Source: Platynereis dumerilii
Taxonomy: Eukaryota > Annelida > Polychaeta > Phyllodocida > Nereididae
Direction: 5' to 3'
Assembly (NCBI GenBank): GCA_026936325.1
Contig: JAPTHN010000008.1
Coordinates: forward strand, 21,412,703-21,476,702
DNA: 64,000 bases
A program made the position numbers and the translations under genes. How positions within the stretch are numbered: position 1 is the stretch's first letter; each line of letters begins with the position of its first letter. Of the stretch, positions 1-11,254 are shown piece by piece. The notes below the pieces were generated by a model. That model was given only the letters and a program-made list of their open reading frames with translations, was not told the DNA's origin and did not search any database.

Positions 1-45
1 CTGTGTTTGACAAATGATCTCAGAAATGGAGAGATTATGTTTGTA

Positions 46-276
46 TCAGTTGAGCTGTTCACATACTATGTGTTCACTTTCATTGAACTGAAATTCTTTG
101 ATCCTGCTCTGCTTAACTAATTGGCTTAGCCAGACTAGGACTTGACTTGGCTCTTCTCTTAATACCATGTCGGTGAAACCGGGCCCAACTGTGCAATCTG
201 TGACTGATACACAATCTCTGTTCTGGGCTTCACAAAGCTTATACAACTTGTACAAGGCAATAATGAGTTGATTCAC
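46..276 (-). CDS. Possible terminal exon of an unrecognised gene
   Basis: A 76-codon open frame on the minus strand ends in TGA at 48-46. Its residues are varied and not low complexity (for example DCTVGPGFTDMVLREEPSQV and QSRIKEFQFNESEHIV), unlike the chance frames elsewhere in the window. I do not recognise a domain. No convincing acceptor precedes it: AG dinucleotides near 238 lack a pyrimidine tract. It could be the last exon of a gene, a decayed copy, or chance. Confidence 0.22.
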   Translation of the reverse strand: MNQLIIALYKLYKLCEAQNRDCVSVTDCTVGPGFTDMVLREEPSQVLVWLSQLVKQSRIKEFQFNESEHIVCEQLN

Positions 277-1160
277 ATCATTTTAGATTGGCGGTGAATT
301 GTCTGAATTATTTTTTTTTGGCGGTGAAACATCGCACTACTGCTGGCAGAGAAACATCCCAGCAGCGAAACGTCCTATAATCCTCTCACTGAGTGTCAGT
401 GTCTTACAACTGAACAGGCAGCACAAAAACTGAGAATCAGGTTTTCAGAGCCGGAATTTCATACCCTATGGTCAGGTTATTATATAGGCACTATAGCCTA
501 TTTTATTGAAATAAAAGAGAAAAAGTTCTCAGAAAAGGTGTGAAAATTATATTGCAATTAAGAATGACACCTTGCCCTTGAAAGTTCAATGCATATTACA
601 CATTGCATGCTTGCAATTTCACAGGCAAAACACCTCTGCGTGATGTCTAATTGAGAAGTGTACCCTATGGTCAGGCTCTCCAGGCCTAAAAGAATTATCC
701 TATGGTCAGGAAATCCTCATAAAACCCTATCTTTTGAGCGGCACATATGTAGTAGGGCTTCAATGGCAGTCCCCCCCCCTGGTAATAATCTTGAACCGTC
801 GTCTATATAACTTACACAGGGCTGGAGTTTCATATTTTTTCCCACTGGCCAGCAGGACTGTAGTAAGGTTAAAAATTTACTAGTCCTTCCGTAAATCTAC
901 TGGCCCGCAGAACGTGAACTATTATTCACATTTTGTGAACTATTATTCACATCACCTGATTGCCACATAAATTGAAATGAAGATTCTGGTAATATGAAAA
1001 CGATCTAGAGGATTTTTTGTTTTTATTACTAGATAATGAAATTTCCAATGCTTGTCAGCTACTTCAAAAGTTTAAACTCAGTTGAGCTGTCCTGAGCAGC
1101 ATCCATGCTACTCAATGAAGTGCAGAGGCTGAACAGCCTGAGCTGTAGTTTCAGACCTCA
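277..1160. other. Non-coding stretch with CCTATGGTCAGG repeats
   Basis: CCTATGGTCAGG occurs at about 467, 663 and 701 in one orientation, and GTGAACTATTATTCACA occurs twice at 915-955. TTGGCGGTGAA occurs twice near 290-330. No gene or complete element recognised. Confidence 0.5.
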
Positions 1161-1168
1161 TGTATATA

Positions 1169-3779
1169 GGGGGACGGTCAAAACGGCCAAAATCAAGACG
1201 GCCAAATACCCACAACGGCCACTTCCAATGACGGCCACCAGGGACGACGGCCACCTGCTTGGACGGCCACCCCCCAAAACGGCCAAAACGCTGTTTTCAG
1301 TACATTTACTTATCATTTGGCTTTTTTAAATAAGTAAGACTTATTTTTTGTCGACCATTCAATCGATGTGATTATGTGGCTAAGTTTTTTGCTACATTAA
1401 ATTTAGCTTTCTGATAATTTTAAATTAATACTGTTGGTTGATCAGTTGAGACACATCAAGGCTTTCTGGAAGTCTTTTTTCAAGAGACGATTTCAAATTT
1501 TGCCAAAATTATGTCTGACTTGTAATTCTTAATTGCTAGTATACATGTATTTATCACACCCGACACGTTTTCTCTAATTACATGTCTTTGATTGTTCAAT
1601 TAAACAAAAGTGTCATTGTGTCAATATATTACTTGCAATTCAACTTCACATCTATTCTGGACCATGAAAGAACAACGGCTCTTACAAACTGCTTGTCTTT
1701 CGGAAAAGGAAAAATAAATTAAAATATTGAAAGATCGATGCCTTTTAACAAGTTGTCAACTGGTATTTATATTTGAATTGAAGAATTTGAAGTTTACTAA
1801 CGAATAAAAATGTATTGATACATAATTATTATATTTATATTTAATTTGTGAAATATGGGATTTTTTTTCTTCTTTTCAACAAAAATAGATATAGGGACAA
1901 ATTGATAATACAAGTTTCATTTTCTTGTAATATGCATTTTCTTAATTTTGCAAAACAAACATTCCCGTATAGCCTACTACACGTATGTTTATCAAAATAA
2001 TTAACATGACATGTATGATTTAATTATGCAATGGATTGCTTAATTGAGACATGAAATATCTCTTGATATACACGTAGACCTAAATCTGGTTTGTGAAAAA
2101 GATGTTGTTGCTTTTTTTTTTATCAGCTAAAATAATATAATTTAAAGTTTTAAATCTTCGATTATTTTCCCATTTCTTAATTGCCATGCAAACATACATG
2201 TATGTTTATCAGGACAATTAACTTGACATGTTTTCTTTAATTACGCAATGGATTGCTGTTAAGACAACATGCAGTGTCATTCAATTCAACTTTAACCCTT
2301 TTTAAAACAATTAATACCTTTGTCTTTCTTTGTTAAAACTTTGAAGCAATCAAAGATTTTGGTTTTAAGTTAGCCTTCTATTAAATGTAATGGGAAACAT
2401 TAAAGGCATATATAATTTCTTTTTTTTTTTTAATGCTGTTTCAACTAATGAATTGGAAATTTGCAATGATCCAAGAATATTCTAGGTAACATTCATGCCA
2501 GTTTTGCTTAATTTTATACCCATAAGAAGCCTGCATAAATATAGGATGAATGGCACCTGAGATATCACCATATCAGATATTAGAACAGAACAGGTGAAAT
2601 CTTAAGTAAAAGGTCATTGGGTTTTTACAGTCTTAAGGTGTGAATTTCTTCGAGTTGTAATTAACTATTGACCAAGTGCTGTGACTGCTGACAAATAATG
2701 TGCATCTCAGATTGATAGCTTTAGAGTAAATAGCAGTTAATTGTGTATCTTTACTTGTACTTGCGTTTATGTAATATACACAATATTCTTTTTTATTCTG
2801 ATTCATTTAAAAGTAGGCCTAAGTAAAATCTTATTTGCTCATCAGATTTTTGCTCAATTAACAACTTTTGCTGATCCAAACTTTACACTGGGGTGCGCAC
2901 AGGGAAGGAAGGAAGGAAGGAAGGAAGGAAGGGGGGGAATTAACAGAGGAGGGAAGGAACATAGGCCTTTAGATGGATGGAAAGATAGATAGATAAAAAG
3001 ATAGATAGATAGATGGATAGATATTTGCGCCTATATACATGATATATCTACAAGCAGCTGTCAAAGTGCTTTCACGTTATTTTTAACTTCTAAGATGCAG
3101 GTGAAAGGCCACCTTTATAAAGGTCTAAATCAAGCTATTTCATGACTTTGAAGCCACAAATGTTAACTCTGATAAGTCTAAATGGTCATTGCATAACAGC
3201 AGACAGACTGGCGTCATAACATGTTTTCTTGATTAATGCAGCCTTAAATTTAGTTGAGGGCTATTTATTGAAAAAAAAAAAACTAGATAGATAGACAGAT
3301 AGATAGATCTATAGAACAGACAATCGCAAATCACAATGCACATATATATATTTTTCTAGGTAGATAGACAGAAATCCAAGTAAATTTTCCTTTTTTTTTG
3401 TGTGGAAAACTTTTCATAATCTTTATTAAATTAACCAGAAACTCTGAATCGATTTATTGCATGAAGGCAAGCACCGGGCAAGCAGAGCAATGCGGTCTCC
3501 GAGCGCCCGTTCTTGTTCTTGTTATAAATTTACAAATTAATGCATGTCCAGACCCAACATGTATGTCAACATTTAAAAGGTGCTATTGCTGATTGGGACG
3601 AGAAAAGAAAGTTTTAAGTGCATTATCTCTACTAATTATATATATTTATTGGCCGTCTTGGGGGGTGGCCGTCCTAAATTTGGCCGTTTTGGGCATTGGC
3701 CGTCCTAAATTTGGCCGTTCTGGTTAGTGGCCGTCGTAGAATTGGCCGTTATGGGTGTTGGCCGTTATGACTGTACTCC
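1169..3779. mobile_element. 2.6-kb non-autonomous DNA transposon with mirrored ACGGCC arrays
   Basis: Flanking 8-bp direct repeats TGTATATA lie at 1161-1168 and 3780-3787. The termini are imperfect inverted repeats (left GGGGGACGGTCAAAACGG, right complement GGAGTACAGTCATAACGG, 14 of 18 matching). Behind the left end, seven ACGGCC motifs run in one direction to 1288. Behind the right end, eight GGCCGT motifs run in the opposite sense from 3650. The interior is AT-rich with GGAA and GATA tracts and no transposase frame. An 8-bp duplication fits hAT, P, Merlin or some Mutator groups, and I cannot choose between them. Confidence 0.8.
2903..3020 (+). repeat. GGAA and GATA microsatellites
   Basis: A run of GGAA units at about 2903-2930 and a GATA tract at 2982-3020, with a further GATA tract at 3283-3310. 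All are inside the 1169-3779 element. Confidence 0.9.
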
Positions 3780-3787
3780 TGTATATA

Positions 3788-4719
3788 GGCTGGGCTGATA
3801 AACTATCCATTTCAATTTAATAGAACAACCATTTATAGATTTATCTATTATTTGATTTCAAACAATGTGCAATAAAAATTTTCCAATTGAATAAAGAATA
3901 ATTTGATGAAATCAACATTCAAAGAAATCAGAGAAGTTCCACAACATCCACGAGGTGGCAGGTGCTCCACTAGCTCTAATGCTGGACTTCATTAATTAGT
4001 ACTGAGGCCTGGGCCCACCATTGGCTTTCACTATAACTCTTGTTGTCCTGCACAGGATTCTGGGAAAATGGTTCCACTCCAGTGGTTCCAAAAGTAAACA
4101 TCCAGTGTTTTGGGAAGGGCAGGGCCACATTTACATTAACTTGGGAGAGTTCTTTCATTTCATGCTATCAATACCAGCTTTCCAAAACTAGTGTGGCTTA
4201 ATGTTCCCTAGTAACCTATCAACACAAAGCAGACCTCATGAAATTTGTATGTTTTAGGTAAATTCCCTCCATTCACAAGATTGGAATCCTACCCTCCCCC
4301 CCCCACCCAAAATGGTAGAGTCCAAGTGGTTACAAGTTGGTGTCACATGACCTGCACCCAGTTCCCTCATTGGTCAGCCTACTTCTACTACTAGGTAAAC
4401 AGCAAACATGGCAAACATTTGAAGAGGCAAACATTTAGATGTTTCACAGAAAGAACATGAAACTGATGAAATAACAACATACACAGATGTCATTGCTATG
4501 CCAGAACTTTCTTTGTGTCACATATAAATGCTCACATGAAAAATTTACACAGTTTGTTGGTCATTTGCCAAGTTTCAGGCCAATCTCATAATTAGTCAAA
4601 AGCAGACAACCCACTTTCAATCCCCTTTTCCCTTATCATCCCCCCCCCTTTGCCCACCTCTGCCCCCCTCTAAAAACCGCCGATAGGTCGGTTAAAAATA
4701 CTTGACTATAGTAGACATG
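3788..4719. other. No gene seen
   Basis: Unique-looking AT-rich sequence with C-runs at 4290-4310 and 4641-4670. Short open frames lack splice context. Confidence 0.5.
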
Positions 4720-5505
4720 CCAGCTGGTATGTATGCCAATTTGATGTCTACCAATTGGTAGTACATGATGTCTACGAGTTGGTTGTCTACTAGTTGGTTA
4801 CAGCTCATCTTCATGAAGCAGACACACTTTTACGATTTCAACAAAACCTGAGATGTTCGAGAAAGAAAGCAATAAAGTAATTTAAACGAAGTTAAATAGC
4901 CCTTAGGCTATTGCCCTACTTCATTGCACATTGGCCTAGGAAAATGGACCAAGGGCAGAGAAAATGTATTTACCCCTTTTCATACCTCTTTCAAATGACC
5001 CAACAATCTTGCAGTATGTGTATGTGTATATATAGGCATATGCAGCTTACATTCAAAAGTAAAACTTTTATATGATTATGTATACTACACTTTACTTTAG
5101 GGCTATTCCATTTAAAAACCTGGGTTTTTAAATGGAATAGCCCTTATTAAAACATATATCATGGGAGAATTATTTTTATTTTGTTTCTATAAATTGCCAA
5201 ACAAATGGACCAGTGTAGAAGGAGGTGTGAATGAGGCCATGGTTGTAAAACAGTTCATCCTGTCTGAGCATAAGTCGGTCACAAGTTGGTAAATCACTTT
5301 AGGGCTCTTTAACCCCCTTTTAAATTGTTTCTTTATGACACTTCAAGATTTTGTTGAAATAGAAAAAGTGTGTCTGCTTCATGAAGATGAGCTGTATCTA
5401 CCAGTTGGTTTGTCTAAGAGTTGGCCTGTCCACGACTTGACTTGTTACCAAAATAAAGACATACCAGCTGGCAGACAACCAACTGGTACACATACCAACT
5501 AGTGA
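4720..5505. mobile_element. Fold-back DNA element with TAGTTGGT-type subterminal repeats
   Basis: Left arm 4798-4850 and right arm 5341-5396 are near-perfect inverted copies (both contain CAGCTCATCTTCATGAAGCA on one strand or the other). Outside them are several TAGTTGGT/ACCAACTGG motifs and a CCAGCTGG palindrome near each end (4731 and 5464). No coding frame. Exact termini and target duplication could not be fixed. Confidence 0.65.
5099..5144. mobile_element. Perfect 22-bp-arm hairpin nested in the fold-back element
   Basis: AGGGCTATTCCATTTAAAAA plus CC, a 2-nt loop, then the exact reverse complement. A second partial AGGGCT/AGCCCT sequence at about 4899-4920 is similar. I have the impression that AGGGCTATTCCA termini are common on small MITEs in marine invertebrates; that is recollection and was not checked. 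Confidence 0.75.
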
Positions 5506-6480
5506 ACATTGATCAACATCCATCTACCAGCTGTCTTACAATTCAGCATCTAGGGTATTGATTGATTATTTTCGGCATTACATGTATTGACAAATTGCAG
5601 TTTGATGGAGATGCACCCGAGTATAAAATACCACAACCTAAGAGGTGGGTGCACCCCCTTATTATATACAGATATAATGACATTTAATGGACTGAACTCA
5701 GGTCCTCGGACCTCTATGTTCAGATCCTAGCTGTTATAAACATGGTTTGCATGCGCGAGAGAGTGATATGAGAACTTTAGGCCTATTTTTGCTTCTTTTT
5801 CTTTTAATTTGTGAATCACTGAATGTGAAGTGCCACACCCACGTTTTCTTGGAAGATCACAATGCAACAGTGGCAATAATTTAGTATGGTATGTAGCTAT
5901 TACAACCACATATTCACAAACATGCAACTGTTGAAAACAAGGCACTTGTCAATCCAAAATTACAAATTCATTTTTCATGTGTTGTGCTATGACGACGTGG
6001 CACGATTTTTCAGAAGCATAAAATCACGCACCTGCATGACACATTTTGGAAACCAATTTTCGAGGCTTACAAGTTAGAAATTGGCATCCATTTCACCTCA
6101 GATACTTACTGCCATAGTTCAGCTGCTAATATCAGTAGTTTTAGTGAGCGATTAAGTTCATTTGATGAACTAATTTCCTCAAAAATGTTGAGAAAAAATA
6201 TCAAAACAAACTTCGCCGACTGCAAGGTGCTGCTTCTGCGTGATCGCGCGTCAAGTACAAAGCATCGTAAATGTGTCACCACCAGGGGCGGATCCAGGGG
6301 CGGAAAAAATGAGAAAAGGGAAGGGCGCTGTGATAAAAAATGCCAAGTGCCCCATTTAACTGACTAAGGCAATTTAATATTTTAGTTCAATTAGTATATA
6401 TATATATATTCCTTTGATATTTTTTCAAATAATCATTTCTTACTCGGTTTTGGTAGCTGAGGCCTAAAATAAGAGAACTG
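5506..6480. other. No gene seen; possible broken hAT end
   Basis: Contains the 32-bp hairpin and, at 6291, CAGGGGCGGATCCAGGGGCG, which resembles the left terminus of the MITE at 46013. No matching right end, so probably a truncated copy. Confidence 0.4.
5692..5723. repeat. 32-bp hairpin, copy 1
   Basis: CTGAAC, CAGGTCC, CGGACCT, GTTCAG: an imperfect palindrome that recurs at 12249-12280 with the same 32-bp length and CTCTATGTTCAGATC right side. Confidence 0.7.
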
Positions 6481-7262
6481 AATAGACAATAGACAATTTT
6501 TATTTCCTTTCGTTTTACAAAAACATATAAACTTTAGCCTCAGGCTAGTGTCACCGAAATTAAAAACAAAGTAAAAATGATTATGTAAAAGATTTAGACA
6601 AATTAGTTAGAAATTAAAAAATATAAGTAAATGAGGACATGTAAAAATCAAAATTATAACAACATAGGACGGAAAGATTAAAAACAATTATAACAAATAA
6701 ATTGTAAAAACAGAAGAAGACTACTTATACAAACTCTCCAGTTTTAAAATGTAAATTTTGGAGACTGCTTTTTTGAAGAGGTTGGCATCCTCACTGTCTT
6801 TTACATTGTTGGGTAGCCTATTCCACAAGGTGGCGCCCAAGTGAGTTAAACTATTCAGTCCATACAGAGTAGTTCTCTTTGACACTACTTCAATTTGATG
6901 CTTGTTGACAAGATCATAACTGGTTGTTTTTCTTTTAAACAATCGACACATGTAAGCAGGTGATAATTCATACTGAGCTTGATATACCTCAAGCAGTACT
7001 GACTGAAGTCTATTTACATGTAGGGATTTGAAGTTATGTTTACACAATAATGCATCGTACGATGATTCATAATCTTCAGATACAATTCGTAACCCTTTTT
7101 CTTGCAATTTTTCTAGTTTTAATCTACTTCTTTTTGAACAGAAATGCCAAGCTACTTTACAATAGTTGAAGTTACTGGCATATATGACTTGAAAATGTAC
7201 ATTTTTGCATCAGTGCTTAAGTATTTTGAAATTCTTCGCAGAGCATGAATTACATCAATAAA
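6481..7262 (-). mobile_element. 5'-truncated LINE fragment (CR1/L2-like group)
   Basis: The minus strand encodes the C-terminal part of a non-LTR reverse transcriptase. A readable frame runs from about 7205 to the TAG/TAA region at 6721. It includes SNFNYCKVAWHFCSKRSR, then LEKLQEKGLRIV, and near the end LGATLWNRLPNNVKDSEDAN, the usual terminal motif. Just upstream (7210-7262) the peptide NALRRISKYLSTDAKM is in a different frame, so at least one frameshift separates the two. The element ends with ATTGTCT repeats at 6481-6496. The C-terminal motifs resemble those of the LINE at 25.8-28.9 kb, but the 3' tail repeat differs, so it is another family. Confidence 0.85.
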
Positions 7263-7274
7263 TCATTTTAACTA

Positions 7275-7779
7275 TAGTCAAGTCATTTTTTTTGGCAGTA
7301 AGTTTTTGGCTGATAATTAAAAGCATACCTTACTCTTGACAAAAATACTTGTCTCCTCCTGTTCCTGACACCTTGACCAAACAGTTTCATAAACATTTGG
7401 AAGTATTGGCATGTTGTAGCCCTGGTTTTGAGGTAATCCCATTGGAATAACATTGCTGTCAACACAGCTCAAGAAGCCATTTTCTTCTATTGCTGCTGTT
7501 GTGACGTCACCATTGTTTCAGTGATGTCATAGAGCCCACAATGCTGATGACGTCACAACAGAAGGCTAAAAATAGCTCTAAATGTGTTGAAGAGCAGCAG
7601 AAATTTAACATTGTAAGTGCCTGTATGATGAAGCTGGGTGATTAGAGGACACATATTTAATCCAAATCATGTTTGGTCATGGTGTACTCAGTCTAATAAA
7701 CCAAAAATTAAACATCAGACTTAATCATGGATTGTTTCATTGGCTAAAAACTTACTGCCAAAATAAAATGTCTTGACTT
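7275..7779. mobile_element. 505-bp TA-flanked MITE (Tc1/mariner-like)
   Basis: The termini are inverted over about 45 bp: left AGTCAAGTCATTTTTTTT then GGCAGTAAGTTTTTGGC, right complement AGTCAAGACATTTTATTTT then GGCAGTAAGTTTTTAGC. A TA dinucleotide flanks each end (7273-7274 and 7780-7781). The centre holds an inverted pair of TGACGTCA sites (7502 and 7543 regions) inside CTGTTGTGACGTCA and its complement. No transposase frame. Confidence 0.75.
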
Positions 7780-8019
7780 TAAACTGAAAAATTGAGAGAC
7801 ACATGCAAGTTTTCAGTTTTCATTCAGTTTATTATAGAGAACTCAATCAGAGCACTATAGCACTGAAAGAATGAAAAATGTCCATGACAATTATGATAAA
7901 CAGATGAAATAGAGCTGAATAGATCTATAGGCCTACATATAGATCTGCAAAATATTGAGCAACAAGATAATATTATACATACATATATGACTTTACTGGA
8001 GAGAATACATTTATAGATC

Positions 8020-8844
8020 TTTATTCCTAGGCACTATAGAAATTATAGGCCTATATACGGTATAGGATGCCATACAGCACGGTCAGCACCAATGAAAACT
8101 AGGCCAAGGCCTATAGAAAATGTTTCAATCTAGACTATTAAAAATGAATAAAGAAATCAGTTTAGAATTTAAAGTGTCTCTTTAAAAAGCAGCTATTTGG
8201 TAATTCAAACTGTGAGAGGTAATTGTGAGTTAGAGGAGTTGCATTCCAACAAATATCTTATAATTAAGACTTATCAAAACCAGACAAAGTTATTCTATAC
8301 AAAGTTACAAACACCAAAACAGTTTTTTTTACCAGATATATAGCAAAATCAACAGCCAAATATTAATGTATCACAGCCTTGACATTGACTAGAGAGTTTA
8401 GAACCATTGCAAAAGACAATAGATATACATACCAGATGTTATATATTCAGGAATTACACACACAGAAGTGCAAGTATCAACAATTGCTCCATAAAATTTT
8501 AGAATTCTTCTCACATAGACACAATCAATGATAATGTAAAATATTTTCTCAATGCATCTGATGAAATATTACAAAAATATACAACTCAAACTTTCTGTAA
8601 TTTACTCAATAAAAAAATAATCTAAGAGGACGCAGCAAATATAATCAGTAAAACCAGAACATGAAACAGGTTGTTTATGAATAAAAGCATACAACAATTC
8701 ACAATTTCACATTGTACACTATACATAATGTCTGTAAAAATCAATACTCAGAACAAAATAGTAACAAGATATCTATAACAACATGGAAATTCTGAATAAA
8801 TAGATACGTACAAAAATGACATAATACATAAAAAAATAAACATT
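8020..8844 (-). other. Probable 3' UTR of the dioxygenase gene
   Basis: AT-rich sequence follows the TAA stop with no further exon-like signal. AATAAA on the minus strand occurs at 8025-8020, and a second at about 7833-7828 just inside the flank of a MITE. Either would give a 3' UTR of 0.8-1.0 kb. A transcript 3' end would settle which is used. Confidence 0.4.
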
Positions 8845-11134
8845 TTATCCAAAGCAAGCACACAGAGTTCGTATTTTCTCAGGTTTTTCCTTTGAAGGTT
8901 GGCTTTTTCCGCGAACAATTGTCCTATGCATAACTCTTAGTCCAACATCTTCCGGAGAGCTCTGGGTACTCCTGCCTGCCATATGACCCACTGCTAAGTT
9001 GTCCGATATTATAAAATCACCAGGTTCCCACTGAAGAAAGTAAAGGTACAAAACATATTATTAGCTTTAAATCAGCGGTCTTGTATAATTTTTTATAAAC
9101 ATTATTTAAGTCTATCCTACAAAATTGTGAGTGCTACATGACAGTACATGAGTACCTTTGTAAAGAATGGACTTGAAATACAAAGTGTGAAAGTTCAATG
9201 CCACAAAAAAAATAACATAATAAAAAAATTAATTTTAAAGGTTACAAAAGAGGATCAAGTCTTTGGCAGTAATTCACCAATCCCCTTTGAATACAGACAA
9301 CTGTAAAATCCCAAATAAATGTAGCCCACGTTCCTAATTATTTCTCATAAAATGGATTATAGTGTTACCTGGTGCTTGTAAATGTATTTTTGATCGTCTG
9401 CGTAAATTGCATCATCAATCTCCTGAAATATTTGCTGTGTTTCTTCCTTAGATGCCTGTGCTTGATTATCAGATTTGAAGTCCCACACAAATCCTGTAGT
9501 TTTTCCTTGGGCTATACAGAGCGTCTGCAGAAACAAGGTATCTTCATTCATATCACTGGATATTGTATCATCATAAGTTCGTAAATTCCAGTACCAAGTC
9601 TTGAGATAAAATTATATATTTTTGTGTAATTGAACTGAATTGAATTTATTCACTTGATAGCACTCCTATATATTGGCAACCATTCTAAGGTACCTCACAA
9701 AATGTAGAATAATTTATTCATGAAATACACTGTACTATTTGTTTGTACAATCATTTTTCATATCTGAAATTGACAACTTGAAATATAAATTTCTGCACTA
9801 CATTCTTTGAGTTTGAAGTATTCTTAGTAGTATTTCGCACTGACCTTTTTTCTTGTCACTGGATGATAATAAACCAGAGGATGAACAATCATTCCAGGTT
9901 TATCTCGGAATCCCCGAATGCTGTCAAACTTCTTGACCATCCAGAGTCTCTCCCATCTTTCTTGTTGCTCTTTTGAAATTCTGTTGTAGACGTCATTCAA
10001 TGAGACAAACCCTGAAAGAAAGAGTCATAGAGATAATCAGATAAATAATATTCAAAACAATTGGTCAGAAAATATTCAAACCATCTTCAAAGTAACATTC
10101 AAATATCTAAAGAAGACTATGTATGTTTGTTTTATAAAAATAGCATAAAATATTTTCGAAATGTATAAAAAGCTTACATGTGTCACCCCTTGATGGGGTG
10201 TTGATGATATGATAAATGGAGAATGCATTTGGATTCGGCATAAACGACCCATCGATATGAAATCCCTTCGTACCAAATTCCCTGAAATGATAAAGCAAAA
10301 TATTTAACTTCAAGACAAATATTCATTTTATAATAACTATACAGCATACACACACAAAATACAGTAGTATCTTTTTCCTTTACCTGAAGCCTTCTTCTTC
10401 ATCATTAGACACTCTTAGTACAAGTCGATCAGGTGATTTTGGATGCAGTTCAAATCCCGCTGTTTCTATTTCGCCAAAATGACGAGTTACCTCAATTTGC
10501 TGAGCTCCATCAATAATGCCTTGATTCTTTACAATTAAAATCTGCAAAATAAATTGGCTGTTCAGAGACATGATATTACACTTTAACAGCAATAATTATC
10601 ATATGTACCGTTTGCCCAACATGCACCTTTAAAAAAAAAATTTTTAAAGCACCAAAAAACCTATTAAAAAAAAGTTTCCATTTTTCTCTCCGATTGGTCA
10701 ATCAACAGAATCCTGCTCTCTGATTGGTCAAGTAACAGAATCCTGCTCTCTGATTGGTCAGTTAACAGAATCCTGCTCTCTGATTGGTCAGTTAACAGAA
10801 TCCTGCTCTCTGATTGGTCAAGTAACAGAATATCTGACTGGTCAGTAAACAGATCTATATCTTAACATTTTCAGAATTTATTCGCAATAACTATACTGGT
10901 AAACAGTAACTAGATTTTTTCTTGTATTGCTTTAAAAAGTAAAGGTTGTTATGTTCACTTGATAAAAATTTTACAAATGCATTTTATTTAGATAATCAAA
11001 TCAAATCTGACCTTATATTTGTGAACATCCTTTAACAATTTCTTCAAGATACTAGACGATAACTTCTCTTTCAAATTCAAGCCAGTTATGACAGCTCCAA
11101 CAGGACTTTGTGGCATAAGAGAGTATGCAGGCAT
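8845..11134 (-). CDS. TauD/TfdA-type Fe(II)/2-oxoglutarate-dependent dioxygenase, six coding exons, complete
   Basis: Six exons join to a 297-residue protein: 11134-11012, 10541-10384, 10281-10178, 10011-9845, 9524-9369 and 9030-8845. All introns are GT-AG. Seen: the start resembles the family N-terminus (MPAYSLMPQSPVGAVITGLN). ILIVKNQG then HFGEIE follow at about 42-67. The iron motif H-I-D lies at 102-104, GDTW at 126-129, and VHPLVYYHPVTRKK at about 171-184. In the last exon WEPGDFIISDN (237-247) leads to the distal His252, and LRVMHRTIVRG supplies Arg268 and Arg272 for 2-oxoglutarate. These line up with the TauD pattern H-x-D...H...R-x(3)-R. Length fits the family (about 280-300). Known: members couple 2-oxoglutarate decarboxylation to hydroxylation of sulfonates, aryloxyacetates or similar substrates. 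The substrate here cannot be read from sequence. No targeting signal is apparent, so cytosolic is an inference. The start at 11134 is supported by an in-frame stop just upstream. Confidence 0.93.
10687..10850. repeat. 30-bp minisatellite carrying CCAAT boxes, in intron 1 of the dioxygenase
   Basis: Five units with an exact 30-bp period, each holding GATTGGTCA at 10692, 10722, 10752, 10782 and 10812, plus a decayed sixth near 10834 (GACTGGTCA). The remainder of the unit reads GTTAACAGAATCCTGCTCTC with slight variation. ATTGG is the reverse complement of the CCAAT box bound by NF-Y. The array sits inside the 470-bp intron 10542-11011. Regulatory use is inference, since a simple tandem expansion would look the same. 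Confidence 0.9.
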
Positions 11135-11184
11135 ATTTCAATGCATCGTTGTGTACCGATTCACAGCTAACTTCATCCAAATAA
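11135..11184 (-). other. 5' UTR part of the dioxygenase's first coding exon, with a 12-codon upstream ORF
   Basis: A strong acceptor (pyrimidine tract then CAG at 11187-11185) opens this exon. It contains an upstream ATG at 11176 that runs 12 codons and stops at 11140-11138. The reading frame is the same as that of the main ORF, whose ATG follows 3 nt after the stop. The TGA excludes an upstream in-frame start and may lower initiation at 11134. That effect is inferred from general uORF behaviour. Confidence 0.6.
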
Positions 11185-11254
11185 CTGAAAAGAAAAAAAA
11201 CATATGTAAGGAACTAGGGATCAAAAGAAGTATTTGTCCCTTGGCCGGGCCTCC

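Noticed and set aside
5692-5723. Helitron 3' terminus
   Set aside because: Hairpin followed by CTAG in one copy only, and no TC 5' end or Rep/helicase remnant was seen.
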